Part shown: positions 43,385-52,066 of the stretch, in pieces | How the letters are laid out: each line of letters begins with the position of its first letter | Numbering within the stretch: the first letter of the stretch is position 1 | NCBI RefSeq assembly: GCF_052115025.1 | Contig: NZ_JBFRFW010000009.1 | Coordinates: 62,001 to 126,000 of the forward strand | Direction of reading: 5' to 3' | Length of the DNA stretch: 64,000 nt | Source of the DNA: Bradyrhizobium_A sp052115025 | Lineage (GTDB): Bacteria > Pseudomonadota > Alphaproteobacteria > Rhizobiales > Xanthobacteraceae | Made by a program: the position numbers and the translations under genes | Notes under the pieces: model-generated | What the model saw: the letters and a program-made list of their open reading frames with translations, nothing else | Told to the model about the DNA's origin: nothing | Database searches by the model: none

Positions 43385-43912
43385 TCAGACGTCGATCTCG
43401 ACCTGCAGCACGTCGTTGAAGCGGTTGAACGCGCCGCATAGTGCGATGCGCCAGGTCAGCTCCACGATCTCGGCGTCGCTGAAGTGCGCGCGCAGGCGCT
43501 TGAACATGGCGTCGCGAATGCGGTGCCAGTTGCTGGTGACTGCAATGGCGTATTCCACCACCAGGCGGTCGATGGCGTCGAGCTCCGGATGCTTCTCCCA
43601 GTCCAGCAACTGCGCCGCACCCTCGGGCGTGATGCCCTCGACCGCGAGCTTGGGCGCATGCTGCGCGACGCAGAACTGGCACTGGTTGACCAGCGACACC
43701 GCGACGATCGCGAGCTCCAAATAGCGCTTCCTGAGCACGCCCTCGTCGGCAAGGTCGGTGAGCAGGCGCCAGGTGTGCTCGAAGATCGGCAGACGGTTGG
43801 CCATGGCGCCGGCCTGCCCCTCGAAGGCGCCGCCGTAGGTCGTCATGCGGTCCCACAGCGGCCGCAGGTGCTCCGGCAGGTCGTCTCGTCGGCGAAGTGG
43901 GACGCGGGCCAT
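43385..43912 (-). CDS. AhpD/carboxymuconolactone decarboxylase-family protein
   Basis: 175-residue helical protein with the AhpD-type site E-x11-C-x2-C-x3-H (Glu66, Cys78, Cys81, His85; NQCQFCVAQHAPKL). The family includes peroxidase partners and uncharacterised catabolic proteins. The CxxC favours a redox role over a decarboxylase role. Start ATG 43912. It follows the LivM-like permease gene by 16 nt and ends the Liv-type operon. Confidence 0.88.
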   Translation of the reverse strand: MARVPLRRRDDLPEHLRPLWDRMTTYGGAFEGQAGAMANRLPIFEHTWRLLTDLADEGVLRKRYLELAIVAVSLVNQCQFCVAQHAPKLAVEGITPEGAAQLLDWEKHPELDAIDRLVVEYAIAVTSNWHRIRDAMFKRLRAHFSDAEIVELTWRIALCGAFNRFNDVLQVEIDV

Positions 43913-43928
43913 GTCAAAACTCCGGTTG

Positions 43929-44843
43929 TCAGAAGCGAAGGGATTTCTCGTCCGCAAGCGCCGAACGCGGCTCGCGGCCGAAGCCGTCCGGTTTGAAGAT
44001 CAGGAGGGCCACCAGCCCGACGCCGACGATCACCAGGCGGATGGCGGCGAGCTCGGATGCGCCAAGGCCGGGGACGAGGTCGATCAGGAAGCGGCTGCCC
44101 TCCAGCAGGAAGATCAGCGTGAAGGCGCTGACGAGTACGCCGCGGTTGCTGCCGCGCCCGCCGATCACCACGACCATGAATGCATAGGCGGTGAGGACCG
44201 GACCGAACTGGGTGGGATCGATATAGGTGTAATAGAAGGCATGCAAGCTGCCGGCGAGCCCGAGGATGGCGCTGCCGACGGCGAATACCCGCATCCGGAC
44301 GCCGAGCACCGACTTGCCGAGCGCCTCGACCACGCCGGCGTCGTCGCGGGTGGCGCGCACCAGCCGCCCGAACGGCGAGCGCGCCAGCGCCTGCAGCAGG
44401 GCATAGACGGCGACCACAGCGAGGAGCGCGAGCGCGAGAAAGCCGGCATCGCCGAAGCCGCGCGGCCACAGCTCCTGGAACGGCCGCGTGATGCCGGTCA
44501 CGCCCAGCATGCCCCGCGTCAGCCAGCCCTCGTAGCTGATCACCAGCCGCAGGCATTCGGCGAAGCCGAGCGTCACGATCGCGAGGTAGTCTTCCGACAG
44601 GCGCACGGAAATCAGCGCGCTGGCGGCGCTCAGCGCGGCGACGCCGACCACGGCGGCGGCGAGCGCGACCAGCGGCGGCACGCCCTGCAGGGTCAGCAGC
44701 CCGGCGATGTACGCGCCCAGCATGTAGAAGCCGAACAGGCCGAAATTGACCAGGCCCCCCATGCCCCACTGCAGGTTGAGCGCAAGGCCGGCGAGGGCAG
44801 CGATGGCGACGACGGTGAGCGTGGCGATCAGATAGGCGGTCAT
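43929..44843 (-). CDS. livM: Branched-chain-amino-acid-type ABC permease (LivM)
   Basis: 304-residue permease with 8-10 helices. Traits: LALNLQWGMGGLVNFGLFGF, LAIVTLGFAECLRLVISYEG, GRLVRATRDDAGVVEALGKS and YIDPTQFGPVLTAYAFMVVV. The ATG at 44843 overlaps the stop of livH. Part of a complete Liv-type importer; the ligand need not be an amino acid. Confidence 0.93.
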   Translation of the reverse strand: MTAYLIATLTVVAIAALAGLALNLQWGMGGLVNFGLFGFYMLGAYIAGLLTLQGVPPLVALAAAVVGVAALSAASALISVRLSEDYLAIVTLGFAECLRLVISYEGWLTRGMLGVTGITRPFQELWPRGFGDAGFLALALLAVVAVYALLQALARSPFGRLVRATRDDAGVVEALGKSVLGVRMRVFAVGSAILGLAGSLHAFYYTYIDPTQFGPVLTAYAFMVVVIGGRGSNRGVLVSAFTLIFLLEGSRFLIDLVPGLGASELAAIRLVIVGVGLVALLIFKPDGFGREPRSALADEKSLRF

Positions 44844-45700
44844 TTGGTGATCCACCGCGTTCCGAACAGGCCCCATGGGCGCAGCAGCAGCAGGCCGGCC
44901 ATGACCAGGAAGGTCACGATCATGCGATAGTGCACCGGCATCACCAGCGTCGCCAGTTCCTCGGCGATGCCGAGGGTGAGCGCGCCGGCGACGGCGGCCA
45001 TCGGGTTGGCGATGCCGCCGAGGATGGCGGCGGTGAACACCGGCAGGAGATAGGTCCAGCCCATCTGCGGTTCGATGTTGGCGTCGAGCCCGACCAGCAC
45101 GCCGGACAGGGTGACCAGGACGCCGCAGATCAGCCACACGCCGGCGACGACGCGCGAACGCGCGATGCCGCGGACGGCGGCGAGGTCGGGATTGTCGGCG
45201 AGCGCGCGCATCATGCGGCCGAGGCGGGTGAAGCGGAAGATCACCCACACCGCGACCAGCGCGATGCTGACCGTGACGAGGATGGCGAGCTGCTCATGGT
45301 TGAGGCGGATGTCGCCGAGGCGGATCGGCCGCGCCACCGCGACGTCGTAGGCGCGCGGCGAGCTGCCGGCGAGAAAACGTATCGTGTTCTCCAATGCGAT
45401 GGCGACGCCCATCGAGGCGACCAGCAGCGTCACGCCCGAGCGCTGGCGCAGCGGGCGATAGGCGAGCCAGTCGATCGCGACCGCCATCGCGGCGAACAGC
45501 AGCGCACCCGCTGCGGCCGACAGCCACAGCGGCAGGCCAAGCATCACGTTGCCGACATAGACGAGATAGGCGCCGCAGGTCAGGTAGGAGCCGATGGCAT
45601 AGTTGGCGAAGCGCAGCACGCTGAACGACAGCGCGAGCGCCAGCGCCGGCAATGCCAGGAGCAGCCCGGTGACGAGGCCGTTGACCAGAAGCTGTCCCAC
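44840..45700 (-). CDS. livH: Branched-chain-amino-acid-type ABC permease (LivH)
   Basis: 286-residue membrane permease beginning VGQLLVNGLVTGLLLALPAL. Traits: FSVLRFANYAIGSYL, RLGRMMRALADNPDLAAVRG and TAAILGGIANPMAAVAGAL. The GTG start directly follows the livF stop; GGAGGCG lies just upstream in livF. It pairs with LivM in the same operon. Confidence 0.93.
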   Translation of the reverse strand: MGQLLVNGLVTGLLLALPALALALSFSVLRFANYAIGSYLTCGAYLVYVGNVMLGLPLWLSAAAGALLFAAMAVAIDWLAYRPLRQRSGVTLLVASMGVAIALENTIRFLAGSSPRAYDVAVARPIRLGDIRLNHEQLAILVTVSIALVAVWVIFRFTRLGRMMRALADNPDLAAVRGIARSRVVAGVWLICGVLVTLSGVLVGLDANIEPQMGWTYLLPVFTAAILGGIANPMAAVAGALTLGIAEELATLVMPVHYRMIVTFLVMAGLLLLRPWGLFGTRWITK

Positions 45701-46411
45701 CTACGCGCCTCCGAGATAGAGGCTGCGGATGTCGGGGTCGGCGAGCACCGCCGCCGCCGGCGCGTCGAGGCGAATGCGGCCACTGACCAGGACGATGCCG
45801 CGATCGGCGACGGCAAGGCCGAGCCGCGTGTTCTGCTCGACGATCAGCAGCGTGACGCCGGAGGCGGCGATGCGGCCGATGACGTCGAACAGGCCTTCGG
45901 CGTTGCGCGGCGACAGGCCGGCGGACGGCTCGTCGAGCGCGAGCACGGACGGCTGCGGCATCAGCGCCGCCGCCATGGCGACCATCTGGCGCTGGCCGCC
46001 GCTGAGATGCCCGGCCATCTGGCGCAGCTTGGCGCGGATATCGGGAAACAGGGCGAGCACCGCCTCGAGGCGCGCGGCGAAGGCGGCGCGTGAGCGCTCG
46101 GCGGCGACTTCATGGCCGACGACCAGGTTTTCCAGCACCGTCATGTTGCGGAAGACGTTGGCCTCCTGTGGCACGTAGGCGAGGCCGAGCGCGGCGCGTG
46201 CCGGTGCGCCGAGCCGGCTCACGTCGGCGTCGCCGAGCCGGATGCCGCCGGAGAAGGGCATGAGCAGGCCGACGGCCGTCTTCATCAGGGTCGACTTGCC
46301 CGAGCCGTTGGGTCCGACGACGACCAGCGTTTCGCCGGGGCGCACCGACAGGCTCACGCCATGCAGGATCGGCTGGCCGCCATAGCCGGCGACCACGTCG
46401 TGCAGTTCCAA
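45701..46411 (-). CDS. livF: Liv-type ABC ATP-binding protein (LivF)
   Basis: 236-residue ATPase with Walker A GPNGSGKST (33-41), signature LSGGQRQM, Walker B VLALDEPSAGLSP and H-loop IVEQNTRL. No ATG or GTG lies at a sensible place. A TTG at 46411 gives the normal LivF N-terminus (LELHDVVAGYGG); upstream sense codons in frame overlap livG. The frame is open further upstream but is shadow there. Confidence 0.9.
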   Translation of the reverse strand: MELHDVVAGYGGQPILHGVSLSVRPGETLVVVGPNGSGKSTLMKTAVGLLMPFSGGIRLGDADVSRLGAPARAALGLAYVPQEANVFRNMTVLENLVVGHEVAAERSRAAFAARLEAVLALFPDIRAKLRQMAGHLSGGQRQMVAMAAALMPQPSVLALDEPSAGLSPRNAEGLFDVIGRIAASGVTLLIVEQNTRLGLAVADRGIVLVSGRIRLDAPAAAVLADPDIRSLYLGGA

Positions 46412-46428
46412 TCCTGTCGCCTGGGCGG

Positions 46429-47187
46429 TTATGGCTGGGCTCCCAGATAGGCCGAGGCGACGTCGGCATTGGTGATGACGTCGTCGAAGCGGCCTTCGGT
46501 CAGCAGGCGGCCTTCGGCCAGCACATAGACGTGGTCGCACAGGGCGCGCACCATGGCCATGTTGTGCTCGACGATGCCGAAGGTCACGCCTTCCTGCCGC
46601 AGCACCTGCACGAAGTCGACGATCTCGCCGATGCGCGTCGGGTTGACGCCGGCGCTGGGTTCGTCGAGCAGCACGATGCGGGGATCGAGCATCAGGGCTC
46701 GGCAGAGTTCGAGCAGCTTCTTCTGGCCGCCGGACAGCGTGCCCGCTAGCGCGTCGGCCAGCCGCCACAGGTCGACGCGCTGCAGCAGGCCGCGGGCCTT
46801 GTCGATGGCGGCGGCCTCGTCGTCGCGGACCGCGCGCCGCGCGCAGAGGAGCGACAGCAGTCGTTCGCCCCGCGCATGGGGCCTCGCGACCAGCAGGTTT
46901 TCCAGCACGGACAGGCTGGAGAGTTCGCGCGACAGCTGGAAGGTACGCGCCAGCCCGCGGCGTGCGCGCCACGCCGGGCCGTGCCGCGTCACCGTCTGCC
47001 CGGCGAGCCGCACGTCTCCGGCGGCAGGCCGCACCGCGCCGGCGAGCACGCCGAACAGCGTGGACTTGCCGGCGCCATTGGGGCCGATGAGGCCGGTGAC
47101 GGCGCCGGCGGCGAGCCGCACCGACGCGCCATTCAGCGCGCGGAAGCCGCCTTCGTACACCACACTGACGTCGTCGGCCTCCAGCAT
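46429..47187 (-). CDS. livG: Liv-type ABC ATP-binding protein (LivG)
   Basis: 252-residue ATPase. Walker A GPNGAGKST (35-43), RTFQLSRELSSLSVLENLLV, signature LSGGQKKL, Walker B IVLLDEPSAGVNP and H-loop IVEHNMAMV are all present. It follows the binding-protein gene by 4 nt. Together with LivF it energises LivHM. Confidence 0.94.
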   Translation of the reverse strand: MLEADDVSVVYEGGFRALNGASVRLAAGAVTGLIGPNGAGKSTLFGVLAGAVRPAAGDVRLAGQTVTRHGPAWRARRGLARTFQLSRELSSLSVLENLLVARPHARGERLLSLLCARRAVRDDEAAAIDKARGLLQRVDLWRLADALAGTLSGGQKKLLELCRALMLDPRIVLLDEPSAGVNPTRIGEIVDFVQVLRQEGVTFGIVEHNMAMVRALCDHVYVLAEGRLLTEGRFDDVITNADVASAYLGAQP

Positions 47188-47191
47188 TGGC

Positions 47192-48412
47192 TCAGCGGAT
47201 CTCGCCGATCAGCTTGCTCTCGCCCGACTTGATGACGAAGTGGCCGTAGGCGAGATTGGTCTGGTCGCCATTCGGCGCGAAGCGGAAGTCCGACGCCGCG
47301 CCTGCATAGCGGAAGGGTTTGCCGGCGCGCAGCGCCTTGAGCGCTTCGGCCGGATCGCCGATCGACGGCGCCTCGGCGTTCACCAGCGCGGGAAACTCGC
47401 CGCCGAACCGCGTCGCGTCGGTGCTCCTGGCCTTCTCGATGGCGAGGGCGGTGAGCACGATCTGGTCGAACACCTGCGCGCCGAAGGTCATGATCGTACC
47501 GTCCGGCTTGCCGATTTCCTTGAGATAGCGGCTGTAGGCCTCGGATTTGCCGACGGGGACGTGCTGAGTGTGATGGACGCCTTCGGCGACGTTGGCGCCG
47601 ACGTTCTTGACAAACTGGCCGTTGCTGCCTGCCGCGTTGCCGAACGCGTAGATCGTGCTGTCGTAACCCGAGCGGAACGCTTCCTTGGCGATGGCGCTGA
47701 GCTCGTTGATGTAGGCGGCGACGAACACCGCTTCCGGCTTCTTGGCGAACACCTGCTCGACCTCGGTGCGATAGGACGGCTGGCCGGCATTGAAACTGAC
47801 CTCGTCGAGCACCTTGCCGCCGGCCTTGGTGAAGGCGTCGCGGAACGGCTGGATCGTGCTCTTGGTGAACGGCGTCTGCAGCACGAGGATCGAGGCCGTC
47901 TTGACGCCGCTGGTGACCATCGCCTTGCTGAAAGCCTCGCCCCAGGCGCGGCCATTGGTCTGAAAGCGCCACACGAGATTGCGGTTGTCGCCCTCGGTGA
48001 TCTCGTCAGCCGAGCCATTGACGCTGAGCAGAACGCCCCTTTCCAGCGTAATCGGCTTGACAGCGAGTGCGACCGCGCTGCTCCACACGCCGCCGACGGA
48101 CACGACCTTGTCGATATCGATTAGCTTGCGGACGGCGGCGACGCCGGCGGTCGGCTGGGACTCGTCGTCGGCCACCACCAGCTCCAGCCGGCGTCCGAGG
48201 ACGCCGCCGGCATCGTTGATGATCTTCACGGCGGCGCGCGCGGCCTGCTCCTCTTCCGGCCCGTAGGGGCCGCCGGTGCCGGTCAGCGGCGCGAGCAGGC
48301 CGATGCGAATGGTGGATTCGTCCGCCTGTGATAGCGCGGGAACTGCGAGGGAGGCGGTGATTGCGACCGAGGCCGCGAGAAGGGCACGGCGCGACAGGGA
48401 TGAGGACAGCAC
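47192..48412 (-). CDS. Liv-type ABC substrate-binding protein
   Basis: Peripla_BP_6 protein of 406 residues from the GTG at 48412 (GGAG upstream); a TTG five codons earlier is possible. The leader (SRRALLAASVAITASLAVPA, ending SQA) is followed by STIRIGLLAPLTGTGGPYG and GVLGRRLELVVADDESQPTA. First gene of the livKGFHM-like operon, which ends with the AhpD-like gene. The setting between two NtaA-like monooxygenases suggests a sulfur- or nitrogen-containing ligand in place of branched-chain amino acids. Confidence 0.9.
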   Translation of the reverse strand: MLSSSLSRRALLAASVAITASLAVPALSQADESTIRIGLLAPLTGTGGPYGPEEEQAARAAVKIINDAGGVLGRRLELVVADDESQPTAGVAAVRKLIDIDKVVSVGGVWSSAVALAVKPITLERGVLLSVNGSADEITEGDNRNLVWRFQTNGRAWGEAFSKAMVTSGVKTASILVLQTPFTKSTIQPFRDAFTKAGGKVLDEVSFNAGQPSYRTEVEQVFAKKPEAVFVAAYINELSAIAKEAFRSGYDSTIYAFGNAAGSNGQFVKNVGANVAEGVHHTQHVPVGKSEAYSRYLKEIGKPDGTIMTFGAQVFDQIVLTALAIEKARSTDATRFGGEFPALVNAEAPSIGDPAEALKALRAGKPFRYAGAASDFRFAPNGDQTNLAYGHFVIKSGESKLIGEIR

Positions 48413-48741
48413 GGTGGTCTCCAGCAATTCGGTCGCGTGCAGCCCTGCAGCATTACAGCTACAAAATCCGCCCGCGGCCGATTCCGATGTGAGTGCCGGC
48501 CAGAGGTTTAGGGGCCATCGATGGCGGACACGTTCGGGACCGACGTCTCGCGACCGGCCATCCTTGTCAACATGTTCATGAAAAGAAGAATGTTTGAATG
48601 ACGAGCGGCGATGGCGCGATAAAAACGCACTATATCATTCGGCAAAGTTGAAAATTTTATCGCCGCCGGAGACGTCGCCTATGGGCACCTCAGCGCGGTC
48701 AGCTGCTTGGCGGGCGATCGATGGCGTGTCCCGTGCGACGC
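48413..48741. promoter_or_regulatory. Upstream region of the Liv-type operon
   Basis: 329-bp gap with an AT-rich core. It contains a 9-bp inverted repeat GCGATAAAA (48616-48624) and TTTTATCGC (48655-48663) and several A/T runs, a likely promoter or operator zone for the minus-strand operon. No gene is seen. Confidence 0.45.
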
Positions 48742-50127
48742 TTAGCTTGAGGTCCCGGTGGCAACCGGCCGATACAGCGTCGCCGGATGCGGTGGGGTGA
48801 GGCGGGCGCGGCCGGCGCCGAACAGCTTTTCCCGTAGCGTGCCTTGTTGATAGGCGGCCTTGTAGCGGCCGCGCCGGGTCAGCTCCGGCACCAGGAGGTC
48901 GGCGACATCGGCAAAGCTGTCGGGGGTGACCGCGAAGGCGAGGTTCAGCCCGTCGACGCCGGTGGCCGCGATCCAGGCCTCGATCTCATCGGCAACCTTG
49001 TCCGGCGTGCCGACCAGCACTGGGCCGATGCCGCCGATGCCGACATGCTCTGCGACTTCGCGCACCGTCCACACCCGGTCCGGATCGGCGCGGCTGATGT
49101 TGTCCATCGCCGACCGTCCGGCCTCGTTCTGGACATGGCGGATCTCCTGGTCGAGGTCATAGGTCGAAAAGTCGACACCGGTCCAGCCCGACATCAATGT
49201 CAGTGCGCCTTCGTGGCTGATGTGGCGGCGATAGTCGGCGTGCTTTGCCGCCGCCTCCGCCTCGGTCTCCCCGAGGATCACCGTCATCAGGCTGAAGATC
49301 AAAAGCTCCGCCGGATCGCGGCCGATCTCGGCCGCGAGCGTCCGCAGCGCCGCGACCCGCGCGGCGACGATCTTGGCCGACGGTCCGGACATGAACACGC
49401 ATTCGGCATGCCGCGCCGCGAAGCTGCGGCCGCGTGGCGAGGTGCCGGCCTGGTACAGCACCGGAGTGCGCTGCGGCGACGGCTCGCTGAGATGGATGGC
49501 GTCGAGGCGATAGTTCGGCCCGTCATGACGGACGCGATGGACCTTGGCCGGATCGGCGAAGATGCCGCGGGCGCGGTCGCGCAGCACCGCATCGTCCTGC
49601 CAGCTGCCTTCCCACAGCTTGTAGACCACCTCCATGTATTCGTCGGCGACGTCGTAGCGGTCGTCGTGGGCGGTCTGCTGCGTCCGCCCCATGCCGCGCG
49701 CGGCACTGTCGAGATAGCCGGTCACCACGTTCCAGCCGATGCGGCCTTCGGTGAGATGGTCGAGCGTCGACATCCGCCGTGCGAACGGGTAGGGCGGTTC
49801 GTAGGACAGCGTACAGGTGACGCCGAAGCCGAGATGCTCGGTCACCGCGGCCATCGCCGACACCAGCATCAGCGGATCGTTGACCGGCACCTGGGCGGCG
49901 TTGCGCAACGCTGCATCCGGCGTTCCGCCGAACACGTCGTAGACACCGAGAACATCGGCGAGGAACAGGCCGTCGAAGCGGCCGCGCTCCAGCGTGCGTA
50001 CGAGGTCGAGCCAGTACGGCAGGCGGTTGTAGTCGGCGGAGCGATCATGCGGATGGGTCCACAATCCTGGGGACTGATGCGCCACGCAGTTCATGGCGAA
50101 GGCGTTGAGGCGGATCTGTTGCGGCAT
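48742..50127 (-). CDS. Luciferase-like FMN monooxygenase (NtaA/SnaA/DszA family)
   Basis: 461-residue flavin monooxygenase starting MPQQIRLNAFAMNCVAHQSP. Traits: FDGLFLADVLGVYDVFGG, YPFARRMSTLDHLTEGRIGW, NVVTGYLDSAARGMG, DDRYDVADEYMEV, VLYQAGTSPRGRSFAARHAE and LMSGWTGVDFSTYDLDQEI. Close paralogue of the enzyme at 41993-43366. It lies upstream of the Liv-type operon on the same strand, with its own start and a 329-bp gap after it. Confidence 0.92.
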   Translation of the reverse strand: MPQQIRLNAFAMNCVAHQSPGLWTHPHDRSADYNRLPYWLDLVRTLERGRFDGLFLADVLGVYDVFGGTPDAALRNAAQVPVNDPLMLVSAMAAVTEHLGFGVTCTLSYEPPYPFARRMSTLDHLTEGRIGWNVVTGYLDSAARGMGRTQQTAHDDRYDVADEYMEVVYKLWEGSWQDDAVLRDRARGIFADPAKVHRVRHDGPNYRLDAIHLSEPSPQRTPVLYQAGTSPRGRSFAARHAECVFMSGPSAKIVAARVAALRTLAAEIGRDPAELLIFSLMTVILGETEAEAAAKHADYRRHISHEGALTLMSGWTGVDFSTYDLDQEIRHVQNEAGRSAMDNISRADPDRVWTVREVAEHVGIGGIGPVLVGTPDKVADEIEAWIAATGVDGLNLAFAVTPDSFADVADLLVPELTRRGRYKAAYQQGTLREKLFGAGRARLTPPHPATLYRPVATGTSS

Positions 50128-50427
50128 GGCGTCTCTCGCGATGGCGGGCCGGCGCGAACAGGGGCCGGTGCGATCCGGCGATAGTCCGTTCCGCGCGTGC
50201 TGACAAGCGATGCACCGGCGCGTGCCGCGAGCGAGTGCCCTTCCGGCCGGAACCTGGCGACGGTTTGATCTCGCGCGACGCCGCTTTGAAAAACAAACCT
50301 GCTGTGCCGGCGCCGGCGCGAGACGCGTTCATTGTTTTGTTCGCCGGTGCATTGCCAATCCCCATCCGGTGCATGACGATCATGCGACGGCGGTGCGTCG
50401 CCGCCACGATCAACCAGGAGATGCGCG
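50128..50427. other. Intergenic stretch between divergent genes
   Basis: No supported gene. It must hold the promoters of the minus-strand monooxygenase and of the small plus-strand gene at 50428; no recognisable operator was found. Confidence 0.4.
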
Positions 50428-50664
50428 ATGGCTGAGTTGGCCGGAGTGATCGATCTGCAGGCATGGCGCGCCGCGCGGCGCGCTCCTGCGCTGGAAGCAA
50501 CGCAGCCTGAGCCAGATCCAAGGTCGCAGTCGAACGCCGTGGCGCTCGGTCCGCTGTCGGCGACGTCGTTCGCGCTGCCGATGGCGTTCTTTGCGTTCTG
50601 GCCGGCGTTCGTCGCGGTCGAGACGCCGGTCTGGCCGCGCCACGACGTCACGCCGGGTGAATAA
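50428..50664 (+). CDS. Small hypothetical protein
   Basis: 78-residue protein starting MAELAGVIDLQAWRAARRAP. The first half is polar with many Ala, Glu and Pro residues; the second half has a hydrophobic aromatic tract (TSFALPMAFFAFWPAFVAV) that may be a membrane segment. A strong ribosome site CCAGGAG lies 7 nt before the ATG, which is the main reason to accept it. Not recognised. It faces an AraC-family gene on the other strand. Confidence 0.55.
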   Translation: MAELAGVIDLQAWRAARRAPALEATQPEPDPRSQSNAVALGPLSATSFALPMAFFAFWPAFVAVETPVWPRHDVTPGE

Positions 50665-50708
50665 GGCGGACTGCGGCGCGGCACCGGTCTTGAATCGGTG
50701 TTGGACGT

Positions 50709-51662
50709 TCAGGTCAGGCGGCCGAACAGCTGCATCCTCAGCTCGCGCGCCGATACGCCGTAGGCGCGGCGGAAGCGGCGGCTGAAGTGCGAGAAATTCG
50801 AGAAGCCGAACTCCAGTGCCAGTGCGCCGATGGTCTGCTGCTTGAAGTCGGGCGAGCAGATCTTGGCGCGGCAGGCCTCCAGGCGCTGGCTCCACAGCCA
50901 GCTCGAGAAGGTTTCTCCCTCCTGGCGGAACAGCGCATGCAGGTAACGGATCGAGATGCCGATGTCGGCGGCAGCCCTGGCTGGCGACAGTCCCGGCGTC
51001 TGCAGGCGCGCCAGCGAATAGGACTTGATGCGCTTCAGCGTCGCCGAGCGCGTCCAGCTGTTCTGGCGGCGCGGCTTGATGATCTCGGCGGCGCTGATGG
51101 CGAGCAGCGAGACCGCCGTGGCGGCGAGGCGCGTGAAGGTCGCCTCGTCCAGTTCACGCTGATAGGCCGCGAGGCGGTGCAGGTAGCTCGCCGCCAGCGC
51201 CGACAGGCCGGAACTGGTGCCGAACGGCTGCGTGGCGATCACCTCCGGGCAGCCGATCGCACGCACGATGGCCGCTTCCGGGAAGCAGATCATCAGCGCG
51301 TCGAACGGTTCGGCGAAGTCGGCCTGGAACGCGCGCGTCAGGTCGTGAAACACATACTGCCCGCTGCCGATCCGGACGTCACGGCCATCCTGGCGCACCA
51401 GGCACACGCCCGAGATGACCAGGCTGGCCATCATGGTGGCGGCGGGGTCGAGCGTCGCCGCGGGGCCGAACCTCAGCCGGTCACCATTGATTCGGCAGAC
51501 ACGGATGTCGCCCGCCACGTGGGCCTGCAGATCGAGATGTGGCGAGGACGCCTGCGGATGAACGGCGAGACCAGGCAGGGCGTCATCGAGCGTGGTGCGC
51601 GCATCGTAGGACATGCGCTGCAGTTCAGGTCGTGTGCTGGTGAGGCAGTCGGTGGTGTCCAT
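50709..51662 (-). CDS. AraC-family transcriptional regulator
   Basis: 317-residue regulator from ATG 51662 (an ATG at 51614 is also possible). The N-terminal half resembles the AraC_binding_2 sensing domain (GQYVFHDLTRAFQADFAEPF). The C-terminal half carries two helix-turn-helix motifs: ARAAADIGISIRYLHALFRQ and ALALEFGFSNFSHFSRRFRR. The target is unknown; the nearest candidates are the small gene at 50428 and the monooxygenase at 48742. Confidence 0.9.
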   Translation of the reverse strand: MDTTDCLTSTRPELQRMSYDARTTLDDALPGLAVHPQASSPHLDLQAHVAGDIRVCRINGDRLRFGPAATLDPAATMMASLVISGVCLVRQDGRDVRIGSGQYVFHDLTRAFQADFAEPFDALMICFPEAAIVRAIGCPEVIATQPFGTSSGLSALAASYLHRLAAYQRELDEATFTRLAATAVSLLAISAAEIIKPRRQNSWTRSATLKRIKSYSLARLQTPGLSPARAAADIGISIRYLHALFRQEGETFSSWLWSQRLEACRAKICSPDFKQQTIGALALEFGFSNFSHFSRRFRRAYGVSARELRMQLFGRLT

Positions 51663-52066
51663 TGCTGTGATCGGTCCCCACGTCCGTTTGCTGATGGCCC
51701 GAACCTGCATGCGCCTTGGTTTCAGCGGCATCCTGCAGGAACGGCGAAATCACAGACCACGAGCAAACATGAGTTTCTGGTGGCGCCCAGGACCGGACAT
51801 TCGCGTCGCGTGCTTGCGGCGATGTAAGGCGCGAATGTCAAATCCGCTCCACTCGCAATGACGATAAGTCTGAATTTTCAGCAATCGAAGCCCAATATGC
51901 GGGAATTGGCCGCATCTGCCTGCAAGGGCAACTCTTTGGTCTCTCCAAATCAACCGCCGCACAACCGGCTGCAACATTGCTGCGCTGCAGGGCGAATGGC
52001 CTTATGCCGCCGCGTGGAAACGCGCCGGCGGCATGAGGCTGCGAATCGGTGACGGCCTGACGCCGC
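51663..52066. other. Intergenic region between two AraC-family genes
   Basis: 404 bp without a supported gene. It holds an inverted repeat GACATTCGCG (51796-51805) / CGCGAATGTC (51830-51839) with 24 nt between, in a zone less GC-rich than its surroundings. This may be an operator of the regulator gene at 50709-51662. The right arm continues into a tract similar to the repeat at 13300-13321. Confidence 0.45.
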
